Assembly (NCBI GenBank): GCA_023228125.1
Contig: JALOBT010000060.1
Location: 1-12,470, forward strand
Direction of reading: 5' to 3'
Length of the DNA stretch: 12,470 nt
Source of the DNA: Candidatus Cloacimonadota bacterium
GTDB lineage: Bacteria; Cloacimonadota; Cloacimonadia; Cloacimonadales; Cloacimonadaceae
Both the position numbers and the translations under genes were made by a program. Position 1 is the first letter of the stretch; each line of letters starts with the position of its first letter. Under the pieces are notes generated by a model, which made no database searches, was not told where the DNA came from, and saw only the letters and a program-made list of their open reading frames with translations. Positions 1-6,627 of this stretch are shown here, one piece after another.

Positions 1-349
1 AAGGCTCGCGCTGCACTTCATTTCTTCTTTGCAATACTATGTCCAGTTTCAGCTCGATAGCTTCGTCATATTTTGCAAAGGCAGCACTATCCGGCAGATT
101 TGTAAAGCGCAGGATGCTCATGGCAGTAGAACCCTGCCAGTTTCCCACCAGAAGACTCTTCTTGTTATAGCTGATGCTGAGCAGAGAATCTGCAGGAAAA
201 CTGTATCCACCAATCACTGCATCTGAATCTGCAAAACTCAGAGCATCGATGTCCGACCAGTTTGTTCCAGTCAGGTTGTTCTTTTTGGTACAAGCTCCCA
301 TGAGTATCAGTATCAATAAGAGCCCTATAATCTGCATAGTTCTATTCAT
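1..349 (-). CDS. lipoprotein, partial (3' end outside window)
   Basis: This frame is open from an ATG at 349 to the window edge (116 complete codons), so the C-terminus is missing. The N-terminus has a short polar start (MNRTMQ), a hydrophobic stretch rich in I and L, and a lipobox-like end (LMGAC, Cys20), which predicts export and lipid attachment at Cys20. The mature part is polar. A segment around residues 70-85 (LLVGNWQG, then SILRFTNLP) resembles the start of DNRLRE-type beta domains found in surface lipoproteins; this is recognition by eye and weak. A ribosome-binding site AGGA lies 9 bases before the ATG. The gene is read in the same direction as dnaA and begins directly beside the AT-rich side of the putative oriC, so its leader and the predicted unwinding region share the same bases. 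Function unknown. Confidence 0.7.
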   Translation of the reverse strand, partial: MNRTMQIIGLLLILILMGACTKKNNLTGTNWSDIDALSFADSDAVIGGYSFPADSLLSISYNKKSLLVGNWQGSTAMSILRFTNLPDSAAFAKYDEAIELKLDIVLQRRNEVQREP

Positions 350-601
350 ATTATCTTATCCTATATAAGAGATTTTGTAATTTAGTAATAGTAGTAGGCT
401 TTGTGGATATGTAGATAATCGGTCAAGCTTTTTCTTTTGCGTCTCGTTTTTGCAGAGCTTTAGCGGCTCAGAATTTCTGTGGATAACTTGTGTATAAGCC
501 CTATGATTTATACACCAGATATCCACCAAAAAAAGTCTTAAAGCCTTTATGGGTATGATATACACGCTTATCCACAGCAAATCTTCCACACTTGTGGATA
601 A
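350..601. other. oriC: putative replication origin (oriC) with DnaA boxes and DnaA-trio
   Basis: The stretch between the lipoprotein gene and dnaA holds exact DnaA boxes (TTATCCACA or its complement) at 478-486, 568-576 and 593-601. Near-matches lie at 402-410 (ATATCCACA), 489-497 (TTATACACA), 508-516, 519-527 and 582-590. Read on the minus strand, the last box (402-410) is followed after 4 bases by CTACTACTATTACTA (383-397). On the plus strand this is five triplets TAG-TAA-TAG-TAG-TAG, the DnaA-trio pattern. AT-rich DNA follows (350-382), the expected unwinding side. This reproduces the known order box, short spacer, trio, AT-rich DNA described for Bacillus subtilis. It sits immediately downstream of dnaA. 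An open frame of 106 codons across 356-676 is considered spurious. Origin activity itself is inferred. Confidence 0.85.
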
Positions 602-684
602 GTCCGAAAGCAGCAGTCTGAATCCCCTATCCATCAGCTTTCCCAAGCCAGCTTGTTGTAGTAATATTTTCATCATGGTCTTTG

Positions 685-2016
685 CTATTTTTTCAGCTCT
701 TTGATCATGAATTCCAGCAGAGAACGGAATTTATCGTCATCCCGAAATTGGTTTTCGATCATGCGTTTGGCGTGAATCACGGTGGTGTGATCTTTACGAT
801 TGTAATATTGGGCGATATCCTTCAAAGATAAAGCCGGAATAAGTAGATTGGCCAGGTACATGGAGACCTGCCGGGGAAAAGCGATGTTCGGTTTGCGGGT
901 CTTATCCATAATCTGCTCGGTGCTGAGCTGATAAGTATGGCAGACCTGGGCAGTAATGGCATCCAGGGAGATTTCCCGGCTCACCTCAGAGATCATATCG
1001 GAGAGGATGCTTTGGGCCAGCTCAGCATCGATATCTTCGGGATTGAGTTTATTGTAAGAGGCATAGGCCAGAATACGGATCAGAGAGCCTTCCAGGGCAC
1101 GCACAGAGGAGATAATATTATCGGCAATAAAATTGATCACATCATCGGAAAGTATGATGTTTTCCGGCTCCGCTTTCTTGCGCAGAATCGCCACACGGGT
1201 CTCAAAATCGGGGTTTTTCAGATCTGCCAGAAGGCCGCTTTCAAACCTTGTAACCAGCCTTTTTTCCAGATCAGGAATGTCTTTGGGAGGCCGATCTGAG
1301 GTCAGCACGATCTGCTTTTTATTGTCAAACAGAGCATTGAAGGTATGGAAAAACTCTTCCTGAGTCCCTTCCTTGCGAGACAGGAAATGGATATCATCCA
1401 CCAGCAGCAGATCCACTTTGCGGAATTTAGCCCGAAATTCTGGCATCTTATTGCTGCGGATACTATCGATCATTTCATTGGTAAAAGCTTCGCTGGTGGT
1501 GTAATAGATACTGCAATTGCGCCCTTCCTTGAGCACAAAATTGCCCACGGCCTGCATCAGATGAGTCTTGCCCATACCGCTTTCGCCATAGATAAAGAGG
1601 GGGTTATAAGTATAGCCGGGATTCTCGGCCACCGCTTTGGCCGCAGAATAAGCAAAGTTGTTATTGTGTCCCACCACAAATTCTTCAAAGTTATAGCGCT
1701 CATTCAGCCGGGCATTGAGGCTCACCTTTTTCTCGCTATAATCCGGAATATCGCTATTTTCATTCACAGCCCGGTAAGGATAGGTGATGAACTGGATGTC
1801 ATACTTTCTGGCATACAGAGTGAAAGAAATCTCCGAAAGCACTTCTTTGTAATTTTGATTCAGATAGTTCGCACTAAATTGAGTGGGAACCCTGATGATC
1901 AGTTGTTTGTCTGACATATCCACCAGTTTTGTTTCATAAAACCAGGTTTTAAAGCTTTGTTCGTTGATGTTTTCTTCCAGCTTATCCAGTATGTTCTGCC
2001 AAATGTCTTGATCCAT
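685..2016 (-). CDS. dnaA: chromosomal replication initiator protein DnaA
   Basis: DnaA binds the boxes at oriC, forms an ATP-dependent filament and opens the duplex. The 443-residue protein has normal family length. Visible are domain I (about 1-80, NINEQSFKTWF), Walker A GESGMGKT (144-151), Walker B LLLVDD (203-208), sensor 1 VLTSD (237-241), an arginine-finger region with RFESG near 257, and the domain IV DNA-binding signature around 400-413 ending DHTTV. I chose the ATG at 2016 because AAGGA lies 7 bases upstream. A GTG at 2043 would add nine residues, but it lies inside a perfect DnaA box and has no good ribosome-binding site. DnaA boxes in the leader (2036-2044, 2149-2157, 2160-2168) suggest autoregulation. 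dnaN, recF and gyrB, common neighbours of dnaA, are not in this window. Confidence 0.98.
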   Translation of the reverse strand: MDQDIWQNILDKLEENINEQSFKTWFYETKLVDMSDKQLIIRVPTQFSANYLNQNYKEVLSEISFTLYARKYDIQFITYPYRAVNENSDIPDYSEKKVSLNARLNERYNFEEFVVGHNNNFAYSAAKAVAENPGYTYNPLFIYGESGMGKTHLMQAVGNFVLKEGRNCSIYYTTSEAFTNEMIDSIRSNKMPEFRAKFRKVDLLLVDDIHFLSRKEGTQEEFFHTFNALFDNKKQIVLTSDRPPKDIPDLEKRLVTRFESGLLADLKNPDFETRVAILRKKAEPENIILSDDVINFIADNIISSVRALEGSLIRILAYASYNKLNPEDIDAELAQSILSDMISEVSREISLDAITAQVCHTYQLSTEQIMDKTRKPNIAFPRQVSMYLANLLIPALSLKDIAQYYNRKDHTTVIHAKRMIENQFRDDDKFRSLLEFMIKELKK

Positions 2017-2035
2017 AAGTATATCCTTTAAAAAT

Positions 2036-2168
2036 TTATCCACATCAGCCTAAAAGCCCCTAATACTCGGGTTGTTGACTTCTAAATACCTGTAAAGCAT
2101 GATCTTAACTGCGTCTGATAAGCTACTTTAAATAGCTCCAACTCTGAGTTATCCACCACTTATCCACA
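2036..2168. promoter_or_regulatory. second DnaA-box group upstream of dnaA
   Basis: Exact boxes TTATCCACA lie at 2036-2044 and 2160-2168. TTATCCACC lies at 2149-2157, only three bases from the latter. The first box sits 20 bases before the dnaA ATG. Such boxes commonly serve DnaA autoregulation and, in some bacteria, form the second half of a bipartite origin. No clear -35/-10 pair for dnaA was recognised. Confidence 0.75.
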
Positions 2169-2464
2169 CAAAAACTCTTTTTACTTATCCATCAAAGGCT
2201 TGGCTGATATCCTAAGCTCGTCACGAGCTCCAAAGTAAGCAAATATCTAAGCCCCTTTTCTGTCAAGCAGCGAAAAGACAAGAAGATATGTGCGCAAAAA
2301 AGCAGATATTCTCTAAGCTAATACAAAAACCGGAGCTTGTAAAGCTATAGCTGAAATCTCATATTTTGGGAGTAGGCAGCTAAGAACTTGAAAAAGATTA
2401 GATTAACGATTCCAACTTTTTTATGAAGAAAACTTTGATACTGTAACCGGAGTCCAAAGTCAAT

Positions 2465-2503
2465 GGCGGTATAAAGTGCACCACTTAGGGCAGCATAAAG
2501 TGC
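2465..2503 (+). repeat. 15-bp direct repeat pair, offset 24
   Basis: GGCGGTATAAAGTGC at 2465-2479 recurs as GGCAGCATAAAGTGC at 2489-2503, two transitions apart. The nearby string GGAGTCCAAAGT resembles part of the long hairpin at the right end of the window. No function is known. Confidence 0.5.
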
Positions 2504-2553
2504 CTGTTCCTCAGTTCACGCTCTTTGATTTGGCTTGTCTCTAAGATAGTTTC

Positions 2554-2591
2554 GACTCGAGATGACTTGAGATTTCGAGTCATCTCGAGTC
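2554..2591. repeat. perfect 14-bp inverted repeat
   Basis: GACTCGAGATGACT (2554-2567) pairs exactly with AGTCATCTCGAGTC (2578-2591) around a 10-base loop. There is no T-run after either arm, so it is not a typical intrinsic terminator. Confidence 0.75.
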
Positions 2592-2630
2592 CAAGACCTG
2601 TTAAAACCAAGTTGAAAGCATAAGCAACCA

Positions 2631-2656
2631 CAGGATTGGATGCGTCCCGCGTCCAG
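2631..2656 (-). repeat. hairpin family A, copy 1
   Basis: Read on the minus strand this is a 7-position stem GGACGCG, loop GGA, then CGCATCC, followed by the tail AATCCTG. The one mismatch (C opposite A) sits at the same stem position as in copies 2 and 3. It differs from those copies by transitions only. Confidence 0.75.
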
Positions 2657-2695
2657 TTGCAGGATTTGCATCCTGTGCTCCCAATCTTCCCTTTG

Positions 2696-2796
2696 CCTTG
2701 AAAGAATCCAGGTGGCGTGTTTTAACCGCCACGCCAAGGGTTGCCGCCTATCCAAGACTCCTTCTCTGCCTTTGAAGGCAGGGCAAACCGCAGCTT
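2696..2796 (+). repeat. repeat family C, left copy
   Basis: The first 39 bases (2696-2734) are the exact reverse complement of 2984-3022. The rest of the copy is diverged but alignable, sharing CAAGACTC, a CCTTTGAAGG palindrome and CCGCAGCT in the same order. Two internal hairpins are visible: GTGGCG pairing with CGCCAC inside the 39-base part, and CTGCC-TTTGAA-GGCAG at 2766-2781. Confidence 0.85.
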
Positions 2797-2920
2797 GATT
2801 TCCCACCCTTATACATTGTCTTGAATTTGGCAGCGATCCGAAATTTACATCCCAAAGACTAAGATAAATCTGATTTCTCATCTCGCAGCCATCTTGATGA
2901 TCTGGGTAAATATAATAATA

Positions 2921-3022
2921 GAGCTGCGGGTGTCTGGCCTTCAAAGGCCAGGAATGAGTCTTGTCCTGAGTGGCAGCCTCGCAGCGTGGCGGTTAAAACA
3001 CGCCACCTGGATTCTTTCAAGG
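2921..3022 (-). repeat. repeat family C, right copy (inverted)
   Basis: This is the inverted partner of 2696-2796. The outer 39 bases (2984-3022) are identical, with 249 bases between the two 39-base arms. Its second hairpin reads CTGGCC-TTTGAA-GGCCAG in the family orientation (2934-2951). Relative to the left copy, a T-A pair has become a G-C pair, so pairing is kept. Confidence 0.85.
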
Positions 3023-3108
3023 AGGATATAAACTGATGGTTTCTATCTGAACCCACATGAAATGGATTTCGCAACCGAGAATGAAACATCCCAAGTTTTA
3101 GACAACGT

Positions 3109-3139
3109 TTCATGTAAAATGCCATCCCTATGGGATTCA
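3109..3139 (+). repeat. hairpin family B, copy 1
   Basis: TTTCATGTAA is followed by AATGCC, the hairpin ATCCC-TAT-GGGAT and TC. The part from AAATGCC on is repeated at 3171-3191. The TTTCATGTAA part is shared with the copy at 12348-12379. Confidence 0.7.
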
Positions 3140-3170
3140 ATCTGCTGTGTAGCTATCGGGTGCTATCTGA

Positions 3171-3191
3171 AATGCCGTCCCGATGGGACTC
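3171..3191 (+). repeat. hairpin family B, copy 2
   Basis: AAATGCC is followed by the hairpin GTCCC-GAT-GGGAC and TC. Relative to copy 1 the first stem pair changes from A-T to G-C, with both partners altered. The TTTCATGTAA leader is absent here. Confidence 0.7.
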
Positions 3192-3239
3192 GAGGGCACG
3201 TGCTCTTGTAGGCGGGACGCTTACAAGCCTGTAAACTAT

Positions 3240-3266
3240 AAGGCGGAGTTTATTAAACTCCGCCTT
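3240..3266 (-). terminator. strong hairpin after the outer-membrane protein gene
   Basis: A perfect 12-bp stem, AAGGCGGAGTTT paired with AAACTCCGCCTT, with a 3-base loop lies 31 bases past the stop codon of the upstream minus-strand gene. An A-rich run precedes it on the minus strand, but the run after it is only weakly T-rich (ATAGTTTAC). It is probably a terminator or an mRNA 3' end stabiliser. Confidence 0.6.
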
Positions 3267-3297
3267 CTTAGACAAAATTCTGATTTTATTTTCTGAA

Positions 3298-4638
3298 TCA
3301 GAAGCTATAGCTAAGGCCGATATTGCCGGAAGTGGATTGGGAATGGTATGTGCCAGCCATGTTATTGGCGGTCTGTCCTGCACTATCAATTTCTCTTTCG
3401 TCAAACAGCATATATTGCACATTAGCATTCACTCCGAACTGGCCAATCTGGCGTCCCCAGCCCAGATTAAAGCTGTATTTATTACCCACATCTGAGATGG
3501 TGGGGATCTGAGTGGCTTCCGGGATCGGGGTTTGTTCAAAGAAGAAACCGCCTCTGATCTTGTTGCAGCCGCGCTGATATTCTGTGCCCAGGCTGATGCG
3601 GGAGGTGTTTTCCCAATTCAGGATCAATTCACTTTCGCTGACTACCATGCCGGGCATTATGGTGATGGGATCTTTCATTTCGACTTTTACGGTCTCCAGA
3701 CTCTCCCACATGGTGTAAGCGTAATCCAGGCTCACAGTCCAATTGGGAAATACTTTGTAAGCAAAGCCAAGGGCGAGTTCTGCCGGGATATTCAGGGTGG
3801 CTTCGATATCAGATTTTCCTCCGAGCTTCATGGCTGGGACGAGGTTGCCGTCATCGTCTGGATGCGCAGGAGTCCAAAGATATACAGAAGCATCACCTTC
3901 CAGGGGCACTTCCGCCGGCAATTTGCCAGTCAGACCTACGCTCAGGCACTCTGTAGCCTTGAACAGCAAGCCCAGATTTCCTCCAAACCCGATTCCAGAG
4001 CCGGCAAGCTCTGAAGTAATCAGGGCATAAGGATTGCTGGGGTCGGGGAATTTGAGCTGATCGATATCGATCGTACCGTACATCAAGCTCAAGCCTGCAC
4101 CCACAGAGAGGTTTGGCAATATTTGGTAAGCCACACTGGGATGCAAATCCATCACCGCAATGCTGCTCTTCATCTCATCCTCGGGGAAACCAGCTTCATA
4201 CACGAAGGGGCTACCCGGCAGCTTGTAAGCATCCCAAGTGGTGCCCAGTCCGTAAGGCACATAAAAAGCCAGGCCATATTTCAAACGGGGCGAGGTAGCC
4301 ATGGTGGCAAACACGCTGGGAAACATGGTCAATTTCTTGTTTGCTTCATACTCTTGAGCACCGTATCCCGGGTTATTTACCACTGTCGTTCCAGAAGGAT
4401 CCCAGGTGACTTTCGGCAGGATGAAAGTTCCACCCAAAGAGACGGAATTTTCGTCCATAAACCCCAGACCGGCGGGATTCCAATACATCGCGGAAGGATC
4501 ATCGGCCAAGCCTCTAAAGGCACCAGCCATGGAGGTGGAACGCGAGTCCACCCCAGTTAAAGCAAAGCCACCAGCAAAAAGCTGTCCGGCCAGCATGCTC
4601 ATACACATCACAAAGATGATTGTGCGAATTGTTTTCAT
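3298..4638 (-). CDS. OmpP1/FadL family outer-membrane protein
   Basis: The predicted product is a secreted beta-barrel of about 446 residues. A signal peptide runs to about residue 22 (KTIRTIIF start, LFA end), with the mature protein beginning GGFALTGVDS. The mature N-terminus carries the hallmark of FadL/TodX proteins: a small-residue run (STSMAGAF), then DDPSAMYWNPAGL. Many alternating strands follow, and the chain ends in an aromatic residue (GLSYSF), as barrel proteins do. FadL members move hydrophobic compounds across the outer membrane; the substrate here is unknown, and relatives with other roles (for example PorV-like) share this N-terminus. Two ATGs lie in tandem (4641 and 4638). 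AAAGGAG is 7 bases from the second and 4 from the first, so I favour 4638. The gene stands alone between repeat islands. Confidence 0.9.
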   Translation of the reverse strand: MKTIRTIIFVMCMSMLAGQLFAGGFALTGVDSRSTSMAGAFRGLADDPSAMYWNPAGLGFMDENSVSLGGTFILPKVTWDPSGTTVVNNPGYGAQEYEANKKLTMFPSVFATMATSPRLKYGLAFYVPYGLGTTWDAYKLPGSPFVYEAGFPEDEMKSSIAVMDLHPSVAYQILPNLSVGAGLSLMYGTIDIDQLKFPDPSNPYALITSELAGSGIGFGGNLGLLFKATECLSVGLTGKLPAEVPLEGDASVYLWTPAHPDDDGNLVPAMKLGGKSDIEATLNIPAELALGFAYKVFPNWTVSLDYAYTMWESLETVKVEMKDPITIMPGMVVSESELILNWENTSRISLGTEYQRGCNKIRGGFFFEQTPIPEATQIPTISDVGNKYSFNLGWGRQIGQFGVNANVQYMLFDEREIDSAGQTANNMAGTYHSQSTSGNIGLSYSF

Positions 4639-4725
4639 CATTCAACTCCTTTACATTGCAATAAATATGGTATGGAGTTGAACGATATTCAGAGGCATTA
4701 TTCCGTCAAGTAAAATATTTGTTTG

Positions 4726-4746
4726 CGAGTTACGAGTTATGAGTAA
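4726..4746 (-). repeat. heptamer repeat, three units, inverted
   Basis: CGAGTTA, CGAGTTA, TGAGTAA read on the plus strand are the reverse complement of the AACTCGT units at 5030-5095. The two arrays face each other across about 280 bases. Confidence 0.6.
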
Positions 4747-4805
4747 TGGGTTTTCAACAGATGATAAATATACTGGTAACTGGCAGCTTGTAGCTTGTAG
4801 GTTTC

Positions 4806-4832
4806 ACTGGACACGAGACGTATCCAATCCAG
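4806..4832 (+). repeat. hairpin family A, copy 2
   Basis: A 27-base unit with stem GGACACG, loop AGA, CGTATCC and tail AATCCAG. It is identical over 27 bases to 4996-5022. Confidence 0.85.
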
Positions 4833-4850
4833 AGTTGGAGGTTGGCGGTG

Positions 4851-4876
4851 CTGGATTGCAGTCGTCTCGCCTGCAG
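4851..4876 (-). repeat. hairpin family A, copy 4 (inverted, diverged)
   Basis: Read on the minus strand: stem GCAGGCG, loop AGA, CGACTGC, tail AATCCAG. Most stem bases differ from copy 2, yet six of seven pairs form. With copy 2 it makes a head-to-head doublet with 18 bases between, like a REPIN. Confidence 0.6.
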
Positions 4877-4908
4877 AGTTGGAGGCTTGCTCCCTTTTGC
4901 TACAGCAT

Positions 4909-4940
4909 CGTTAAAACCTTAAAACGTTAAAACCTTGAAA
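4909..4940 (+). repeat. 16-bp tandem repeat, two units
   Basis: CGTTAAAACCTTAAAA (4909-4924) is followed directly by CGTTAAAACCTTGAAA (4925-4940), one base different. Confidence 0.7.
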
Positions 4941-4995
4941 CGCCCCACTCAATTCTACATCATACATTCTAAATTCTACATTGACTTCCGGTCTT

Positions 4996-5022
4996 ACTGG
5001 ACACGAGACGTATCCAATCCAG
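4996..5022 (+). repeat. hairpin family A, copy 3
   Basis: An exact 27-base duplicate of 4806-4832, 190 bases downstream, with different flanks. It has the same hairpin and AATCCAG tail. Confidence 0.85.
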
Positions 5023-5029
5023 CACTGGC

Positions 5030-5095
5030 AACTCGTAACTTGTAACTCACAACTCGTAACTCGTAACTGGTAACTGGTAACTAATAACTCGTAAC
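5030..5095 (+). repeat. 7-bp tandem repeat array, nine units
   Basis: Consecutive heptamers AACTCGT, AACTTGT, AACTCAC, AACTCGT (twice), AACTGGT (twice), AACTAAT and AACTCGT are followed by a partial unit. The array extends into the 3' end of the thiamine pyrophosphokinase gene and supplies its stop codon (5081-5083). Confidence 0.85.
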
Positions 5096-5719
5096 AACCG
5101 CCAGCACCAATCCACTTTTCAGCTTGATGATGCTTTTGTCTGCCAGCAGCACATTACTGATGCCCCGGCTTTGATGCTGATGCAGGACTAAATCCGTAAG
5201 GGAGTATTTCAGGGCAGTAGAGCTGATGAAATAGCTGGCCTCACTGTATGAGATCAGAGACAAAAGATCGCCTGCCTGGGCTGAGATGGTGGTCTCTGGC
5301 CCCAGAAAAAAGCAGCTCTGCAGCTCGCTTTCTATGCGGATGTCGATCCCCTCTTGATGAGCCATAATCAGGTTTTGCACGATGGCGGCGCTGTGGTCAA
5401 ATCTACCCTGCATATCGTTGCAAATCACGATCTTCTGATAGCCCTGGCTCAGGCACCAGGTGATGGCGAGTTCGGTATCGGTTTCGTTCTTTTCGGACTT
5501 ATGCCGGATGAGAGGGGAATCTGGATATAAGGCCAGGATTTTGGGGTCCAGGGAATCCAGATCGCCGATGATCAGAGTGGGGCTAAGGCCCAGATTGTGC
5601 GCATATTCCAGACCCTTATCCACCGCGATAATCTTTCCGGTGATATTTTCATATCCTGAAACGATTTGGGTGGGTGCGTGATTGGTAATCAGCCAGGCAC
5701 AGTTTTCAGCGGAAGGCAT
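5081..5719 (-). CDS. thiamine pyrophosphokinase
   Basis: The enzyme transfers pyrophosphate from ATP to thiamine, giving the cofactor thiamine diphosphate in the cytoplasm. The 212-residue length fits bacterial members. Family features visible by eye are VDKG (33-36, where many have ADGG), the metal and nucleotide motif GDLDS (52-56), KNETDTELA (77-85) and GRFDH (105-109). The C-terminal half is the small beta domain that normally shapes the thiamine site. The start ATG overlaps the preceding M23 peptidase gene by 14 bases and has no clear ribosome-binding site, so translation is probably coupled. The last residues (VVTSY) and the TAG stop come from the heptamer repeat array, which suggests the array moved into or grew from the gene's 3' end. 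It is the last gene of the operon that holds the ECF transporter. Confidence 0.88.
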   Translation of the reverse strand: MPSAENCAWLITNHAPTQIVSGYENITGKIIAVDKGLEYAHNLGLSPTLIIGDLDSLDPKILALYPDSPLIRHKSEKNETDTELAITWCLSQGYQKIVICNDMQGRFDHSAAIVQNLIMAHQEGIDIRIESELQSCFFLGPETTISAQAGDLLSLISYSEASYFISSTALKYSLTDLVLHQHQSRGISNVLLADKSIIKLKSGLVLAVVTSY

Positions 5720-6584
5720 AGTGTTCGATCCGGTTCAGGAAGCTTGCCGGATTCAGTTTATTCTGTCTGTAATGCACTTCGTAATGCAAATGAGGGCCGG
5801 TGGAATAGCCGGTATCTCCCATCAAAGCAATGATCTGGCCCTTGCTCACGCTTTCGCCTTCCTTGACCCGGTAAGAGTAAAGGTGGGCATACAGGCTTTT
5901 GTAACCATTGCCATGATCGATCAGGATGAATCTGCCATAGCCGCTGTCAAATTCGGTCTTTTCCACCACTCCGGAGGCTGTGGCATAGATCGGAGTGCCG
6001 GTTTGATTTGAGATATCGATACCGTTATGAAATTCCAGATTTTTGGTGATGGGATGAATGCGGGAGCCCCAGGCATCCGAAATCCTGCCAAAAGTGGGAT
6101 AGATGGAAGGTATATCCGAGGCCGGCACAAAGGAGTCTATTTCCGGCATCCCATAAGAGGGGAATTTAGGCTCCACATAGGCCAGGATTTCACAGAGTTT
6201 CTGCTCCAGATTCTTCATCTCAAGTTTCAAACGGGAATCTTGGGAAGAGCCGATCCTTTGGGTGGCACCACCGCTGTAATAAGGGAAATCTCTGCTATCT
6301 TGCCCGGTCAGCCCCAAAGAGTCCAACATGCTGTAAATGGAATCGACTATAGTGCTATATTGCTCCACCTTGGCCATCAGCAAGAGGTTTTCCTCTTCCA
6401 AGGTCTGGACACGACTGCGGGCGAATCTGCCGCCTTGATGGCTGCTCAGAATTCCTACTACCACCAAAAGCAGCAGTAAAACCGCAATAATAATGATCTG
6501 CTTGCGTTTATTATCTTGGGCAGGCTCGCCCCATTTGATATCTTCCGGGCCGAGCTTGGGGTTTTTGTCTTTCTCTATTTTCAT
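5706..6584 (-). CDS. membrane-anchored M23 family peptidase (LytM-like)
   Basis: The protein is predicted to be a 292-residue cell-wall hydrolase or hydrolase regulator on the periplasmic face of the inner membrane. A short charged cytoplasmic tail is followed by one transmembrane segment (about 30-46, rich in I, L and V), a coiled coil (about 60-80, TLEEENLLLMAKVEQY) and a C-terminal M23 domain. The zinc and active-site residues are present: HNGID (His186, Asp190), YAHLYS (His234) and HLHYE (His265, His267). The lead-in FGRISDAWGSRIHP is typical. Because these residues are intact the enzyme may be active, cutting peptidoglycan cross-links. The start ATG at 6584 is my choice; an in-frame TTG at 6605 would add seven residues, and neither has a strong ribosome-binding site. 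It follows the ECF T-component by 43 bases and overlaps the next gene. Its presence in a transporter operon is unexplained. Confidence 0.9.
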   Translation of the reverse strand: MKIEKDKNPKLGPEDIKWGEPAQDNKRKQIIIIAVLLLLLVVVGILSSHQGGRFARSRVQTLEEENLLLMAKVEQYSTIVDSIYSMLDSLGLTGQDSRDFPYYSGGATQRIGSSQDSRLKLEMKNLEQKLCEILAYVEPKFPSYGMPEIDSFVPASDIPSIYPTFGRISDAWGSRIHPITKNLEFHNGIDISNQTGTPIYATASGVVEKTEFDSGYGRFILIDHGNGYKSLYAHLYSYRVKEGESVSKGQIIALMGDTGYSTGPHLHYEVHYRQNKLNPASFLNRIEHYAFR

Positions 6585-6627
6585 AACTTTAGATACTATA
6601 TGCAATTTTCAGGCCATATCCGCTTAT

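Larger units (their letters stand above)
2045..3239. other. gene-free, repeat-rich intergenic region
   Basis: I see no supported gene in this stretch of about 1.2 kb between dnaA and the outer-membrane protein gene. Open frames at 2516-2944 and 2859-3140 (minus) run through inverted repeats, have no recognisable domain and overlap each other, so I consider them noise. The stretch holds the DnaA boxes near dnaA, a 15-bp direct repeat pair (2465-2479, 2489-2503), a 14-bp perfect hairpin (2554-2591), one copy of hairpin family A, two inverted copies of family C and two copies of family B. No rpmH, tRNA or known ncRNA was recognised. Confidence 0.7.
4642..5080. other. repeat island between outer-membrane protein and TPK genes
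   Basis: No gene is supported here; the 63-codon plus-strand frame at 4739-4930 consists largely of repeats. Contents in order: inverted heptamer units (4726-4746), family A copies (4806-4832, 4851-4876 inverted, 4996-5022), a 16-bp tandem pair (4909-4940), a loose ATTCTACAT repeat (4951-4981) and the heptamer array (5030-5095). The outer-membrane protein promoter should lie in 4642-4720, where a TTGACG (4709-4704, minus) is a weak -35 candidate. Confidence 0.7.

Noticed and set aside
356..676. 106-codon open frame on the minus strand between dnaA and the lipoprotein gene
   Set aside because: It runs through the whole DnaA-box cluster and DnaA-trio, has no recognisable domain and its start overlaps nothing that supports translation. 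The repeated boxes explain the open frame.
2017..2043. GTG start for dnaA at 2043
   Set aside because: It lies within a perfect DnaA box and lacks a ribosome-binding site, while the ATG at 2016 has AAGGA at good spacing.
2516..3140. Two overlapping open frames (142 and 93 codons, minus) in the intergenic region
   Set aside because: They are made largely of inverted repeat families A and C, overlap each other and show no protein-like pattern.
2631..5022. CRISPR array formed by the repeated 27-base units
   Set aside because: There are few copies, spacing is irregular, orientations are mixed, and no cas gene is present. The hairpin-plus-tail form fits REP-like elements.
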